From positions 1-64,000 of the forward strand of contig NZ_LKET01000039.1 in the NCBI RefSeq assembly GCF_001317355.1: a stretch of DNA of 64,000 nucleotides. Direction: 5' to 3'. Of the stretch, positions 35,705 through 45,025 are shown in pieces (positions within the stretch are counted from its first letter, which is position 1; every line of letters starts with the position of its first letter). The stretch is from Oxobacter pfennigii. Lineage in GTDB: Bacteria > Bacillota > Clostridia > Clostridiales > Oxobacteraceae. The notes under the pieces are model-generated. The model made no database searches, had not been told where the DNA came from, and was given only the letters and a program-made list of their open reading frames with translations. A program made the position numbers and the translations under genes.

Positions 35705-38700
35705 ATGAGACCTGCCATTAAAGAACATATACAGCAGCTGGATGTAAAACTTGGCGGAGGTATTGTAAGTGAGAAGATAAGAGTAAATACAATAAATAAT
35801 CCCATGCTGGTAATAGGTATCGGAGGTACGGGCAACGACGCCCTTTTAAGGCTCAAATACCAGATAAACAGGAGGTTCAGGCTGCCTGAAGACCCTATCA
35901 CTAGAAGGAAGAAGGAGAAGCCGGACAACATTGAATTTCTGGCCTTTGAAACAAATCAGAGAGACGCCGGAAACAAGTATAAGGGCATAAAGCTCGACTC
36001 TATAAATGAACTTGTGCTCCTATCCAATGCGGAAATAGGGGGCATTCTCCAGAACCGCAGCGTACTGGATCCGTGTATTTCCGAGTGGCTGTCGCCGGAG
36101 CTTATTATAACCGACGGCATGAATGGCGCCAATGGCGTGAGACAGGCAGGCAGGCTGCTTTTATTTACCAAGATAATGCCAGTTATTAAAAGTATAGAAA
36201 AAAAGATAGATGTGCTTTTAAAGGGAACAAGCGAAAAGCTTATGGTTTTCATATTAAGCGGTTTGTCCGGCGGGACCGGCAGCGGGTGCTTCCTTGATAT
36301 AGCCTATATTGTCAGGGGCCTCATGGAGAAAAAATACGGCACTGCCGGCGTCGACAGGGTCAACATTTTAGGATACCTTTTTACTCCAGATATAAACCTT
36401 GACAGGATAGGGAACAACAGCCATACCTGCGATTATGTCATAAAGAATGGCTATGCGGCATTAAAGGAACTGGATTACTGGATGAATGTGGATGAGAGGG
36501 GCGAAAGGTTTAAGCAGAACTACAGGGATATTCTCACCGTAGACTCACCCATGCCTCCTTTTAACCTGTGCCATCTTATTTCCGCCACCAATACCGAAGG
36601 TAAGCTCCTTGACAATGCATACGATTACTGTCTCAATGTTACTGCGGAAAACATAACGAATTTCATGGCCGATGAGGAAAAGCATTCGGGAGAGGAATTT
36701 GCAATCCATGATTATATAAGCAATATTAATACCAATATTGCCCAGATGGCAAGACCTTACTCTGCAAATTACAAATACAATATAATAGGTGCCTCGTCAG
36801 CAGATCTTCCTATAGAAGAAATAACCACATACCTCGCATACAGGCTCTTTAAGAAAATGGAGAAAATGTTTAAAAATGCCCCAAACCAGCAGGATGTGGA
36901 GGAGTTTGTAAGGTCTCTTAAGCTTGACAAGGAATTTGTGGCCAGAAGGTTCCAGCAAAATGTTCCGGAACCGCTGGTAGGATATAACCACAGTGAAAGG
37001 CTTAGCCATTATAATATAGTAAAGACCAGGTCGGTAAACATAGATTTTGAACTCCAGGGTTTTCTGGAGAAGGCCAGGGAGGAATACATAAAGGCTAAGA
37101 GGCAGCTGCCCGGCGAATATCTTGCGGAATTCAACGACCAGGTGCGTAGGATATTTTTAAATGCAGACCAGGGTCCTTTCTATGCCTCCAGGCTTATATT
37201 TTCGACATCCGGTTTCTGCCTGCTAAAGACCATAGAGGCCTATATTGAATCCTTAAAGGAGATGTTAAAAAGATATCCCCAGGATATAGAGAGCCTCCGG
37301 TATAATGCGGATGAAAAAATGGCAGAGGCCATGAAAGCTATAATAAATAAGGAAAAGAAGAAAAATGACTATATAGAGGCCAAAATAAATGAATATTACC
37401 TAAGGGCCGACGAGGAACGTATAAAGCAGATGATGGAGTTCTTCCAGGATGTCCACAGCCTCTTAAACAGTGAAAATTCCAGAATATATAACGTGTTTAC
37501 AGAGGTACTAAATACATTGAACCAGATTTTTGAGGAGAACGGAAATATTCTGGTCACCGGCAAGGAAACGGAATATAAGGAGAACAGGACATATCACTGG
37601 AATATCGTAAGCATCCCCGATGTTTTAAAGACTATAGACGAAGTTATGGACGAGAAGGATGAAGACGACCTTATACGTTTCTTTACAAAAGAGCTGCTGG
37701 GCAAATCAGCAAACTGGGTAAGGGAGCAGGACATAGATATAATAGGCTCAATAAGCGATTTCATGTCAGACAGTTTCGGGGATTTGATCACAAAATCCAT
37801 GGAGGAGTTCCTTGTAATTAAATACGGGAACGATGAGATGATAGATAAGCTCATAGAGAGGAATATTGCCAAAAGGCTGGACGATGACGCAGTCCCGGTA
37901 TTTTATTTAAGCAACAGCAGCGGAAATTTAAACCTGCCCTCCTGGGGATTTGTATCCATACCTCAAAAGGCGCCGGAAATATTAAAGGGTATAAATAATT
38001 ATAAGACCAACGCCCTGGGTAAATCCAATTTTACCGTAAAAGAGAGCGAGGTTAAAAACCGTATATTCTGGCTTAATACAAAAAATGGAGTACCCCTTTA
38101 TGCATATTCGCCTCTTAAAATTTATGAAGAGGCATATGAGAAGACAATACTTGAAAAGGAAGGCATAGGCCGCCACCTGGTACAGACCAGGGAAAACAAC
38201 TGGACCTACCTGCCTTCACCCATACCCCAGAGGTCATGGGGGGATACTTACTATAATAACAGGGTAAAGGGTTATAACCAGGAGCTTGCCCAGGTTTTTG
38301 AAAAAGCCCTGAAGCAGGGGTGTATCAGGGAAAAGGACGGATCCGACGGCTCTAACAACAGGTATAATTATATAGTTACCAAGCCTTTTAAACTTCAGCC
38401 CTTCCTGGCAAAATTTGAAATGCAGCTTCCCAGCGGGCAGATGAACTTTTCTGAAATGAAAAGATGCCTGTTAGCCCTTAAGAGTCTCGTAGAGGATGGT
38501 ATCGAAAGGGATTATTCAAAGGACTTGTTTGACAGCTATAACAAAGAGAGGGCCATGGAAAATTTCGCACGCTCACCCCAGGCAATAAAACTGGTTAAGG
38601 CAGAGCTTAATAAGTATGACGAAATACTTTTAAAAATTCAGGAGCTGGATTCTGCCCTTAAGGCTGTTGAAAAAGAAAATACAATGCTGGAGCAGTTTAT

Positions 38701-39088
38701 AGAAGCAATGTACACCGGCACCATATTTAAAAAGGGAGCAATGTATGTATACGATAAGGAGCCGGAGGAAGAGGAGTGGGAGCCCTTTGTAAACCTGCTC
38801 AAGGTTAAAAAGTATCCTGAATTTGAAATATACAGTAAATTTTGCAGCCTGGATGAAAAACACAAAGGCCAGGTATTAAGAAAGTCCGAAAAAAGGAGCA
38901 AAGAGTTAGGGGCTCTGGAAGACACGACACAGCTTTTAAATACAATAAACGGTATGATAGCAGCATATGCGGAATCCCGGGAGGAACTTGGATACAGCAG
39001 GGATGAGCTTATAAACGGCAACGAAATGTACGATTTTTATAAAAAAGTATTAACTAAATTGAATGATTTAAAAAGGAATTTGCAATAG
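35705..39088 (+). CDS. tubulin/FtsZ-like GTPase, long divergent form (Tubulin_2-like)
   Basis: The 1127-residue protein has an N-terminal tubulin-type GTPase domain. An MLVIGIGGTGNDAL loop (about 34-47) binds nucleotide, and the tubulin/FtsZ signature appears as LSGGTGSG (about 187-194). This matches the large bacterial tubulin-like proteins collected in Pfam as Tubulin_2, not FtsZ or TubZ. The C-terminal 700 residues are mainly helical with charged coiled-coil parts (for example 1030-1110) and no other motif that I recognise. It has no membrane segment. It is likely to form a GTP-dependent polymer or a dynamic scaffold that the other proteins of the set engage. Start ATG 35705 is supported by a GAGGATGTG site. 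Confidence 0.85.
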   Translation: MRPAIKEHIQQLDVKLGGGIVSEKIRVNTINNPMLVIGIGGTGNDALLRLKYQINRRFRLPEDPITRRKKEKPDNIEFLAFETNQRDAGNKYKGIKLDSINELVLLSNAEIGGILQNRSVLDPCISEWLSPELIITDGMNGANGVRQAGRLLLFTKIMPVIKSIEKKIDVLLKGTSEKLMVFILSGLSGGTGSGCFLDIAYIVRGLMEKKYGTAGVDRVNILGYLFTPDINLDRIGNNSHTCDYVIKNGYAALKELDYWMNVDERGERFKQNYRDILTVDSPMPPFNLCHLISATNTEGKLLDNAYDYCLNVTAENITNFMADEEKHSGEEFAIHDYISNINTNIAQMARPYSANYKYNIIGASSADLPIEEITTYLAYRLFKKMEKMFKNAPNQQDVEEFVRSLKLDKEFVARRFQQNVPEPLVGYNHSERLSHYNIVKTRSVNIDFELQGFLEKAREEYIKAKRQLPGEYLAEFNDQVRRIFLNADQGPFYASRLIFSTSGFCLLKTIEAYIESLKEMLKRYPQDIESLRYNADEKMAEAMKAIINKEKKKNDYIEAKINEYYLRADEERIKQMMEFFQDVHSLLNSENSRIYNVFTEVLNTLNQIFEENGNILVTGKETEYKENRTYHWNIVSIPDVLKTIDEVMDEKDEDDLIRFFTKELLGKSANWVREQDIDIIGSISDFMSDSFGDLITKSMEEFLVIKYGNDEMIDKLIERNIAKRLDDDAVPVFYLSNSSGNLNLPSWGFVSIPQKAPEILKGINNYKTNALGKSNFTVKESEVKNRIFWLNTKNGVPLYAYSPLKIYEEAYEKTILEKEGIGRHLVQTRENNWTYLPSPIPQRSWGDTYYNNRVKGYNQELAQVFEKALKQGCIREKDGSDGSNNRYNYIVTKPFKLQPFLAKFEMQLPSGQMNFSEMKRCLLALKSLVEDGIERDYSKDLFDSYNKERAMENFARSPQAIKLVKAELNKYDEILLKIQELDSALKAVEKENTMLEQFIEAMYTGTIFKKGAMYVYDKEPEEEEWEPFVNLLKVKKYPEFEIYSKFCSLDEKHKGQVLRKSEKRSKELGALEDTTQLLNTINGMIAAYAESREELGYSRDELINGNEMYDFYKKVLTKLNDLKRNLQ

Positions 39089-39099
39089 TTGTAATTTAA

Positions 39100-39302
39100 G
39101 AGGCTGTTGCATTATGAACAACGTAAATGAGCATTATGAGAGTTCTTTAAAAGTTCTTGGTGACGCTGCCGAAGAAAAATACTTAGAATTTTAGATTGTC
39201 TGAGCGAATGAAGTTTAAAAATTCTTGTATTTTCAAGGCAGGGAGCCTTAGAACTTGCAGAACTTGAACATAGCAATTGAGTGTTCAAAATGCAACAGCC
39301 CC
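39100..39302. repeat. MITE-like inverted-repeat element, copy B
   Basis: Imperfect 21-bp terminal repeats bound a 203-bp unit: 39100-39120 begins GAGGCTGTTGCATTATGAAC and 39282-39302 is its complement at 19 of 21 positions. The left 38 bp match copy A at 31252. The element carries no ORF of its own. It separates the tubulin-like gene from the next gene and ends 28 bp before that start codon, so it may have been inserted into a once shorter intergenic space. Confidence 0.8.
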
Positions 39303-39330
39303 AATACTATACAATTCCGGGAGGGCTTCC

Positions 39331-41664
39331 ATGGATGATTTGTTAAATAACTATGCTGCTTTATATGAGGCATCTGTAGACAGGAAGATAAACGGCGGCG
39401 ATGAACAAAGGGCCGTTTATAATCCGGTGATATTTTTGTTCGTCGGAGACAAAATATCAGATTCTATAAACTCAATAAAAAATGAGATCGACGTCAAGTG
39501 GAATAACAGCAACGGTGTGCTGTATTTTCATATATACAGAGCAGCACCTGTTGAAGACAGCAGCCTGTTTCGCATGGGTATACCCCTTGAGTCCTCCGAT
39601 TTACACAAATACAGGAAGTCACTGTACAGGGGATTTTATGATAATGAGAGCCTCCTTATAGAGTTTAATCAAAAGATAAGGCAAGCCAAGGCCAGGCTTC
39701 AGCAATACGGGAGGATGTACTCAAGCTTTGAAAAAGTAAATCTTTGTGTAATTACAAGGGTGGATGACCCTTTGAATGTATTAATTCCTGAAATAACCCT
39801 GCTTTTTAAATCAAAGCTCTATGATGATTTTAAAATGGTGAGCGCCGACCTGTACGGACTTATAGCCGAAAGCAATGAGAATGATGACTTTGGATATGCG
39901 TCAGCCATATCTGTGGCTTTTTTCAAGGAGATAGAATATTTTCAGGGAAGGGAATATTCTTTTAAGGCACCCCTGGAGGTTTTAAATGAAGGAGTAAGGC
40001 TGGATATAACAAATGGAAATGCGCCGGTCTTCGACCTTATATACCTCCTTGGCGACAAGAATGAAGACGGTATAATTCCCCCAAAAGCCATGGAGAGAAA
40101 TTACAGGGCAATATCCTACATTTGCCTTTTAAAGAATAAAATCATAAGCCCTGCGGGAAATGAACCGGACAATGAACAATATAATAATGAATATTTTAAA
40201 AAGAGCATTTCTGCCGGCGGAAAGGGACAGGTATATGCAAGCGCCGGCATATCATGGGTTAAGCGTCCAAACAGTGCAATAGCCCTTGCGGTTTTATATC
40301 ATTACTACAGACATTATATGGATAGGCTTAAGGAAAATACAAACAAGAATTTACAGGATACTTTAAGAATTTTAAGGCTGGACGAAGCCTCGCTGGATAT
40401 GAAGACAGGCGAAGTCATTCCAGAGGATGGCATACAGGACGGTATGATGGCTATTATGTCTTTAAATGTATCACCTTCCGCCCTTGAAGGAATGACATTC
40501 CAGGAAGCCGAAGTAAAGATCTACGGAGACAGCTGCATGAGATATTTCAATGAGAATTTTGAGAAGGCTTCATTTAAAAGACTGGAGGATATAAAGCTTG
40601 AGGGTGAAATAAATGCACACATAGAGAAAAATATAGTTAACAGTCATGAATACGGACTGTATTGCGGATATATGTGGACCTCAAAGGATATAGTATCCGA
40701 AGCGTTGAGCGATGTATATAAAGATATTCAAAAGAAAATTGACAGGCTTCAGGCCGAGCTTAAGGATGTATACAGCCAGAGGGTTGTATTGAGTCCTGTG
40801 CACAAGCTGTTTTTCTATAAAAAGCAAGGGTTAATGGATATAAAAAGAAAGCTTATTGAGGATGTATATATACGCAAAAGAGAAATAGCAAGCCTTATGA
40901 TAAAACAAAGGATAGTATTAAAATACGAGGCTGCCATAGAAAAAATACACCGGGAGATTGAAAAGAAAATATATGAATTGGAAAGCCTTGAATCTCTCAT
41001 AGTTGATGCTTCAAGGAAAAACATTGCGGCAGCCGACAGTTATCTTGGACAGAATATAAATGAATATTACGGAAAGATCGTAGATGATGTTGTTGAAGAT
41101 CTTTCAAACAAATGGGGCTCAAAATTCTATTTTGACGAAAGGTTTGCAGGATACCCGGAAAGTGCAGAAATGCTCCTTAAAAGACTTATCGAAAACTCCA
41201 AAAAGTATATACTGGACAGCCCCAAATTTATGGAGCCATTTGAAGAGGAGCTTTTACACAGGGCCAATATATCTTCAGAGTATGGAGAAAAGGTATTGTC
41301 TGAAGAAGAACTTTTTAAAAACCTGTACAGCATACTTGAAAGGGATGCCAGGGTGAGTACATATATAATGGAATATTCTGCTAAACACAGGCACGAAGAA
41401 AAATACTTTTTCGGAGACTATTACAGCCTCTTTATACAATATGGATTTAAGATAGACCAAAAAACCAGGACCTACAGGCTGGGATGTGTCCACGAAAAGA
41501 GGACCAGCGGAATTGAAAAATTAAACCTCATGGGAGGTTTTACTATAGAAAGCCTGGTGTATGCCAGGAACTCTGCTAAATATTATAATACATATGAAAA
41601 GGAAGGGTTCGAGCTCCACGGCATTGACAAAGAGCTTCTGCCCGATGTTGAGTTTAATATATAA
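39331..41664 (+). CDS. large coiled-coil protein of the tubulin/GTPase set, unknown family
   Basis: The 778-residue protein has no signal or membrane segment. Its first 330 residues look like an alpha/beta domain (NPVIFLFVGDKISDSI, KVNLCVITRVDDPLNVLIPE, FDLIYLLGDKNEDG). Long helices follow, including a coiled coil at about 463-566. No nucleotide-binding loop is evident. The order of strands and helices in the N-terminal part is compatible with a degenerate tubulin-like or TIR/Rossmann-like fold, but this is speculation. It is translated from ATG 39331 behind GGGAGGG. Its position next to the tubulin-like gene suggests a polymer partner or adaptor. Confidence 0.8.
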   Translation: MDDLLNNYAALYEASVDRKINGGDEQRAVYNPVIFLFVGDKISDSINSIKNEIDVKWNNSNGVLYFHIYRAAPVEDSSLFRMGIPLESSDLHKYRKSLYRGFYDNESLLIEFNQKIRQAKARLQQYGRMYSSFEKVNLCVITRVDDPLNVLIPEITLLFKSKLYDDFKMVSADLYGLIAESNENDDFGYASAISVAFFKEIEYFQGREYSFKAPLEVLNEGVRLDITNGNAPVFDLIYLLGDKNEDGIIPPKAMERNYRAISYICLLKNKIISPAGNEPDNEQYNNEYFKKSISAGGKGQVYASAGISWVKRPNSAIALAVLYHYYRHYMDRLKENTNKNLQDTLRILRLDEASLDMKTGEVIPEDGIQDGMMAIMSLNVSPSALEGMTFQEAEVKIYGDSCMRYFNENFEKASFKRLEDIKLEGEINAHIEKNIVNSHEYGLYCGYMWTSKDIVSEALSDVYKDIQKKIDRLQAELKDVYSQRVVLSPVHKLFFYKKQGLMDIKRKLIEDVYIRKREIASLMIKQRIVLKYEAAIEKIHREIEKKIYELESLESLIVDASRKNIAAADSYLGQNINEYYGKIVDDVVEDLSNKWGSKFYFDERFAGYPESAEMLLKRLIENSKKYILDSPKFMEPFEEELLHRANISSEYGEKVLSEEELFKNLYSILERDARVSTYIMEYSAKHRHEEKYFFGDYYSLFIQYGFKIDQKTRTYRLGCVHEKRTSGIEKLNLMGGFTIESLVYARNSAKYYNTYEKEGFELHGIDKELLPDVEFNI

Positions 41665-41677
41665 TTATATATAGTGT

Positions 41678-41781
41678 ACCTGCAAGTTTTTAATGCTCGA
41701 TGCGCCTTAAATGGCCCTGACCTTGTTTTAAGTTTTAAAAATGGGTCATTTTAAAAGCAAAGAGCACAAAAACTTGCAGGT
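41678..41781. repeat. second type of MITE-like inverted repeat
   Basis: ACCTGCAAGTTTTTaATGCTC (41678-41698) and GAGCACAAAAACTTGCAGGT (41762-41781) are near-exact reverse complements around a 63-bp centre. The unit fills the gap between the 778-residue protein gene and the membrane vWA gene. It is unrelated in sequence to copies A and B. As RNA it would form a long hairpin and may lower downstream expression. Confidence 0.75.
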
Positions 41782-41834
41782 GCTGCTAAAAGATCTTTCA
41801 ATTAGAAATACTTTTGTTTTCAAAGGTGGTGGTT

Positions 41835-43112
41835 GTGTTGGGCAGAAAAGTGAACATGCTCATGGCAGCATTAAGTTTAACCGGCGGTATAATAGGCTTT
41901 ATTGTGGGGGAAGTGATGATTTCAAAGCTCCTTTATTCAATTCCCCACAGCCTCCTTATGGGGCTTTATTTCGGACAGATGTCTTTTTTTGTGGGGCTTA
42001 TGTGCCTAATTGCAGAGATAATCTCCCCCATATTAAATGGGCCTGCCTGGAGGAGAATGTATACCTTAAGCTCATGGAAGTTTTTAGTGCCCTGCACCCT
42101 TGTAATGCTTTTTATAGCAGGCATGGTGCTCCAATTTGTATATGGGCTGAACTTCAGAGGCTCAAGAAAAATCAACGATGTGGTAATCCTTATGGATACA
42201 TCACAGAGCATGGAGGGTACGGATCCTCAAAACTTAAGGTTTAAGGCTGTTAAAAACCTTATAGACAGCATGAATACAGACAACAGGGTATCGGTATTTG
42301 TATTTAATGACGAGGTTGTAAATGTGCAGCCCATGGCTGCCATAACCGACGGCTTAAAGAGGGATATCCCGGGTAAACTCCAGGAATATGACGTACCTTA
42401 TGGCATGACAAATATAAAAGGCGCTTTAACTTATGCTTCAGAGCATATAAAACAAAATGAAATGCCCGGAAGATCGGCCATGGTCATATTAATTTCCGAC
42501 GGAGGAGATACTTACTCCCTGGCAGATTTCTACCAAGAGACCATAGCTCCATATAAATCCGGCTATATTCCTGTTTTTACCGTAGGAATGGAAGGCAGCG
42601 ACCAGGACATGCTTGTCAGAATATCGGAAGATACAGGGGGGAAATATTATAGCGTAGAAAACGTGGAAGGCCTGGATACCGCATTTACAAAAATATACCG
42701 CGAAAGGGATCTAAGGCTGCTGGTAGGCGAAAGAAACGGCAGGACCTCATCCAGTATGGTATATGGTATTATGAGAGTGGTATTTTTAATTATCATAGGT
42801 GTGGCAGTAGGTTTTGCCGTAGGCCTTATATTTGATAACCGGTACCTTGCAAAAGGGCTTTCCATAGGAGGAGCTGTTTCAGGCCTTATGGCAGGTTTGA
42901 TACTGGAAATAGGATATAAAACGGCTCCCTGGCTGCAATACATAATAAGGATCCCTGCCGTTATAATTCTGTCCTGTGTCTTTACATTTTTCACTTTTCT
43001 TGTAAAGCAGGAAGGAAGCGGCAATTTCTACAGAAAAAGCAGCAGCAAGCAACCTCCAGGCAGCACCAACCTGCCCGGCAGCGGAGCCGGCCATGGCAAG
43101 AAAAGCTTTTAG
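41835..43112 (+). CDS. multi-pass membrane vWA protein
   Basis: From GTG 41835 (site AAAGGTGG, eight bases upstream) the product has 425 residues. Three membrane segments lie at the N-terminus (about 5-30, 35-62 and 82-105). A vWA domain follows with a metal site DTSQS (about 121-125), Thr in YGMTNIKGA and Asp in ILISDGGD. Three more membrane segments (about 308-390) and a short Pro/Gly/Ser-rich tail complete it. The vWA domain lies between the third and fourth segment. TTG 41838 is an alternative start. The protein could be the membrane anchor of the system and face either side, depending on topology. Confidence 0.85.
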   Translation: MLGRKVNMLMAALSLTGGIIGFIVGEVMISKLLYSIPHSLLMGLYFGQMSFFVGLMCLIAEIISPILNGPAWRRMYTLSSWKFLVPCTLVMLFIAGMVLQFVYGLNFRGSRKINDVVILMDTSQSMEGTDPQNLRFKAVKNLIDSMNTDNRVSVFVFNDEVVNVQPMAAITDGLKRDIPGKLQEYDVPYGMTNIKGALTYASEHIKQNEMPGRSAMVILISDGGDTYSLADFYQETIAPYKSGYIPVFTVGMEGSDQDMLVRISEDTGGKYYSVENVEGLDTAFTKIYRERDLRLLVGERNGRTSSSMVYGIMRVVFLIIIGVAVGFAVGLIFDNRYLAKGLSIGGAVSGLMAGLILEIGYKTAPWLQYIIRIPAVIILSCVFTFFTFLVKQEGSGNFYRKSSSKQPPGSTNLPGSGAGHGKKSF

Positions 43113-43117
43113 GAGGA

Positions 43118-43759
43118 ATGATGATGAGATACAGGGAGCAGGCTTCTTTTGAGCAGATAAGAGATATTAACTGTGTAATAGACGGGGATAACTGTATACT
43201 TAGCTGGCTGTGGCCCCGGGGTATCGATTCGGTATACATATGCCGTACTGCTGAGGATGAAAAGATAGACATAGACAAGGTGACAAAAGAAAACTCAAAG
43301 CTTTATACAAAAAACGAGTATATGGAGTATAACGGATATCATGAAAGGATAGAGGGTATAGGAAGATATACATATACCCTCTATCCAATGGTCAGGGAAG
43401 ATGGTGAATTATATCTTATCGACCAGGACGGCATCAATAATAAAATAAGCGTAAGGACCGGGAAAATACATATAGTCTATTCCGTAAAAGAACGCAAAAA
43501 GCTGTTTACAGATAAAAAAACCGTAAGGATAACAGTTTGCCCGGAGGCGCCTGTTGATAAGGATGCCATCTGCTATGTAAAAAAGTCGGGATCATATCCT
43601 CAAAACTCCAGTGACGGAATAGTATTTCCTTTCATACAGGATTTTACCGCAGGCGAAAATATTATGCCTGAAATAGAGATGGATAAAAACGAGTATGTCA
43701 GATTATTTCTTACAGACAGCAGCATAAACGTCGGATTATATGAGCTTATTGGCAGATAG
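43118..43759 (+). CDS. beta-rich protein of the tubulin/GTPase set (FN3-like)
   Basis: The 213-residue cytoplasmic protein appears built of two beta-sandwich modules. The first begins with NCVIDGDNCILSWLWPRGIDSVYICR, the W-W and V-x-I-x-R pattern common in fibronectin-III-like domains; the second begins IHIVYSVKERKKLF. No catalytic motif. Spacing is 5 bp to the membrane vWA gene and 12 bp to the GTPase gene, so all three are surely co-transcribed. Start may be ATG 43118, 43121 or 43124, behind AGGAGGAATG. It is probably an adaptor or an interaction domain protein. Confidence 0.7.
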   Translation: MMMRYREQASFEQIRDINCVIDGDNCILSWLWPRGIDSVYICRTAEDEKIDIDKVTKENSKLYTKNEYMEYNGYHERIEGIGRYTYTLYPMVREDGELYLIDQDGINNKISVRTGKIHIVYSVKERKKLFTDKKTVRITVCPEAPVDKDAICYVKKSGSYPQNSSDGIVFPFIQDFTAGENIMPEIEMDKNEYVRLFLTDSSINVGLYELIGR

Positions 43760-43771
43760 GAGGAAAATATT

Positions 43772-45025
43772 ATGGGTATTTTTGATTTTTTCAAGTCAAA
43801 ACAGAAGACGGTAAGGCCGGAGTTTTTTGACATTGTATGCCCTTTTTGTTTTGAAAAATACAGCCCGGATAAAGCAGTGTTCAGGGCAGCCCACTACAAA
43901 GAGGATGACGAGGAGTTTCAGCTCCAGGAAGATGAAAATTTAAATGCCTACAGGGCAAAGTTCGACTTGGGACCTCTGCCGGACATGGAAGCGGTTATTT
44001 ATCCCGAAAGGATTCCCGACGAATATAAAAAGTATGTAGACGGAGTATTGGTTGAGGTAGTAGACAGGTATGGAATTGCTTCTAAAAAAAGGCTCTGCCC
44101 TTCCTGCCATAATGAACTTCCCTTAACAGCCGGAAAAGTACCGGGGAATATAATTTCCATTATCGGTGCTTCCCAGGTAGGGAAATCCGTCTATATGACT
44201 TCATTAATTCATACGCTGCAGAATTTTACCGCAAACAATTTCAATGCCGCCTGCTTACCGGTAAGCGTTGAAGTAAGCAGAAGGTTCAGGGAATTATATG
44301 AAGACCCTATCTACGACAGGGGGGAACTTTTAACCTCTACGCGGAAGACGGCAAAACAGGAGCCCTTAATGTTCCAGTTCAAATTCAAGGATGAATCTAA
44401 GGACCCTGTGACACTGGTGTTTTTCGACGTGGCAGGCGAAGGAATGGTAGAGAGGGATTACCTTGATATATTTGCAGCTCACATTAAAAATTCCTCAGGG
44501 ATGATGTTCCTGGTAGATCCGCTGCAGATGAGGACAATAAGGAACAAGATAAGCATAAGAAGAGAAGATGCCCCCGGGGATTTTACATCAAAATATGATG
44601 AGCCTCGGGAAGTAATAATAAGCCTTTTTGAGAACTTTATAGGAAACCAGGAGAAGGGAAAGACAGACATACCCACAGCCGTGGTGCTTACAAAGAGCGA
44701 TACTCTAAAAGTGCTGTGCGGCGATGATTATATAAAAGAAAACAGCAACATATTCTACAATGCCGCCCACAAGGGTACATTTGACCTTACGGAATTTGAA
44801 AATATAAACGGAGAAGTAAAAAGGTTTATTGATAAAGTAGACAGGGCTTTCACCGACGCCATGGAGGTGCATTTTACCAATACTGCATATTTTGCCGTAT
44901 CTGCCTTAGGAAGCGACCCGGTAGACCAGAAGATACAGGGGACAGTAAGCCCTGTAAGAGTAGATGAGCCTTTTCTGTGGTTGCTGTACCGGTTGAAAGT
45001 CATTGAAGGGAGTAGGGCCAAGTGA
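43772..45025 (+). CDS. zinc-ribbon TRAFAC-type GTPase (DO-GTPase2-like)
   Basis: The 417-residue protein carries four Cys in two knuckles (VCPFCF at 23/26 and LCPSCH at 109/112), forming a split zinc ribbon. The GTPase core follows: P-loop GASQVGKS (132-139), a DVAGEG switch II (219-224) and the base-specificity motif TKSD (307-310, the NKxD equivalent). This matches the GTPases named double-GTPase or DO-GTPase in Pfam, which occur beside GAP1-type proteins. Start ATG 43772 follows AGGAGG. Its stop overlaps the GTG of the GAP1-like gene. It likely works as a switch controlled by that partner. Confidence 0.88.
   Translation: MGIFDFFKSKQKTVRPEFFDIVCPFCFEKYSPDKAVFRAAHYKEDDEEFQLQEDENLNAYRAKFDLGPLPDMEAVIYPERIPDEYKKYVDGVLVEVVDRYGIASKKRLCPSCHNELPLTAGKVPGNIISIIGASQVGKSVYMTSLIHTLQNFTANNFNAACLPVSVEVSRRFRELYEDPIYDRGELLTSTRKTAKQEPLMFQFKFKDESKDPVTLVFFDVAGEGMVERDYLDIFAAHIKNSSGMMFLVDPLQMRTIRNKISIRREDAPGDFTSKYDEPREVIISLFENFIGNQEKGKTDIPTAVVLTKSDTLKVLCGDDYIKENSNIFYNAAHKGTFDLTEFENINGEVKRFIDKVDRAFTDAMEVHFTNTAYFAVSALGSDPVDQKIQGTVSPVRVDEPFLWLLYRLKVIEGSRAK

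Noticed and set aside
35956-39021. Antisense ORFs opposite the tubulin-like gene
   Set aside because: Shadow frames with Ser/Leu-rich composition and no ribosome sites.
41741-42244. 167-codon ORF in another frame at the start of the membrane vWA gene
   Set aside because: It overlaps a gene with clear membrane and vWA motifs, and its own translation has no recognisable pattern.
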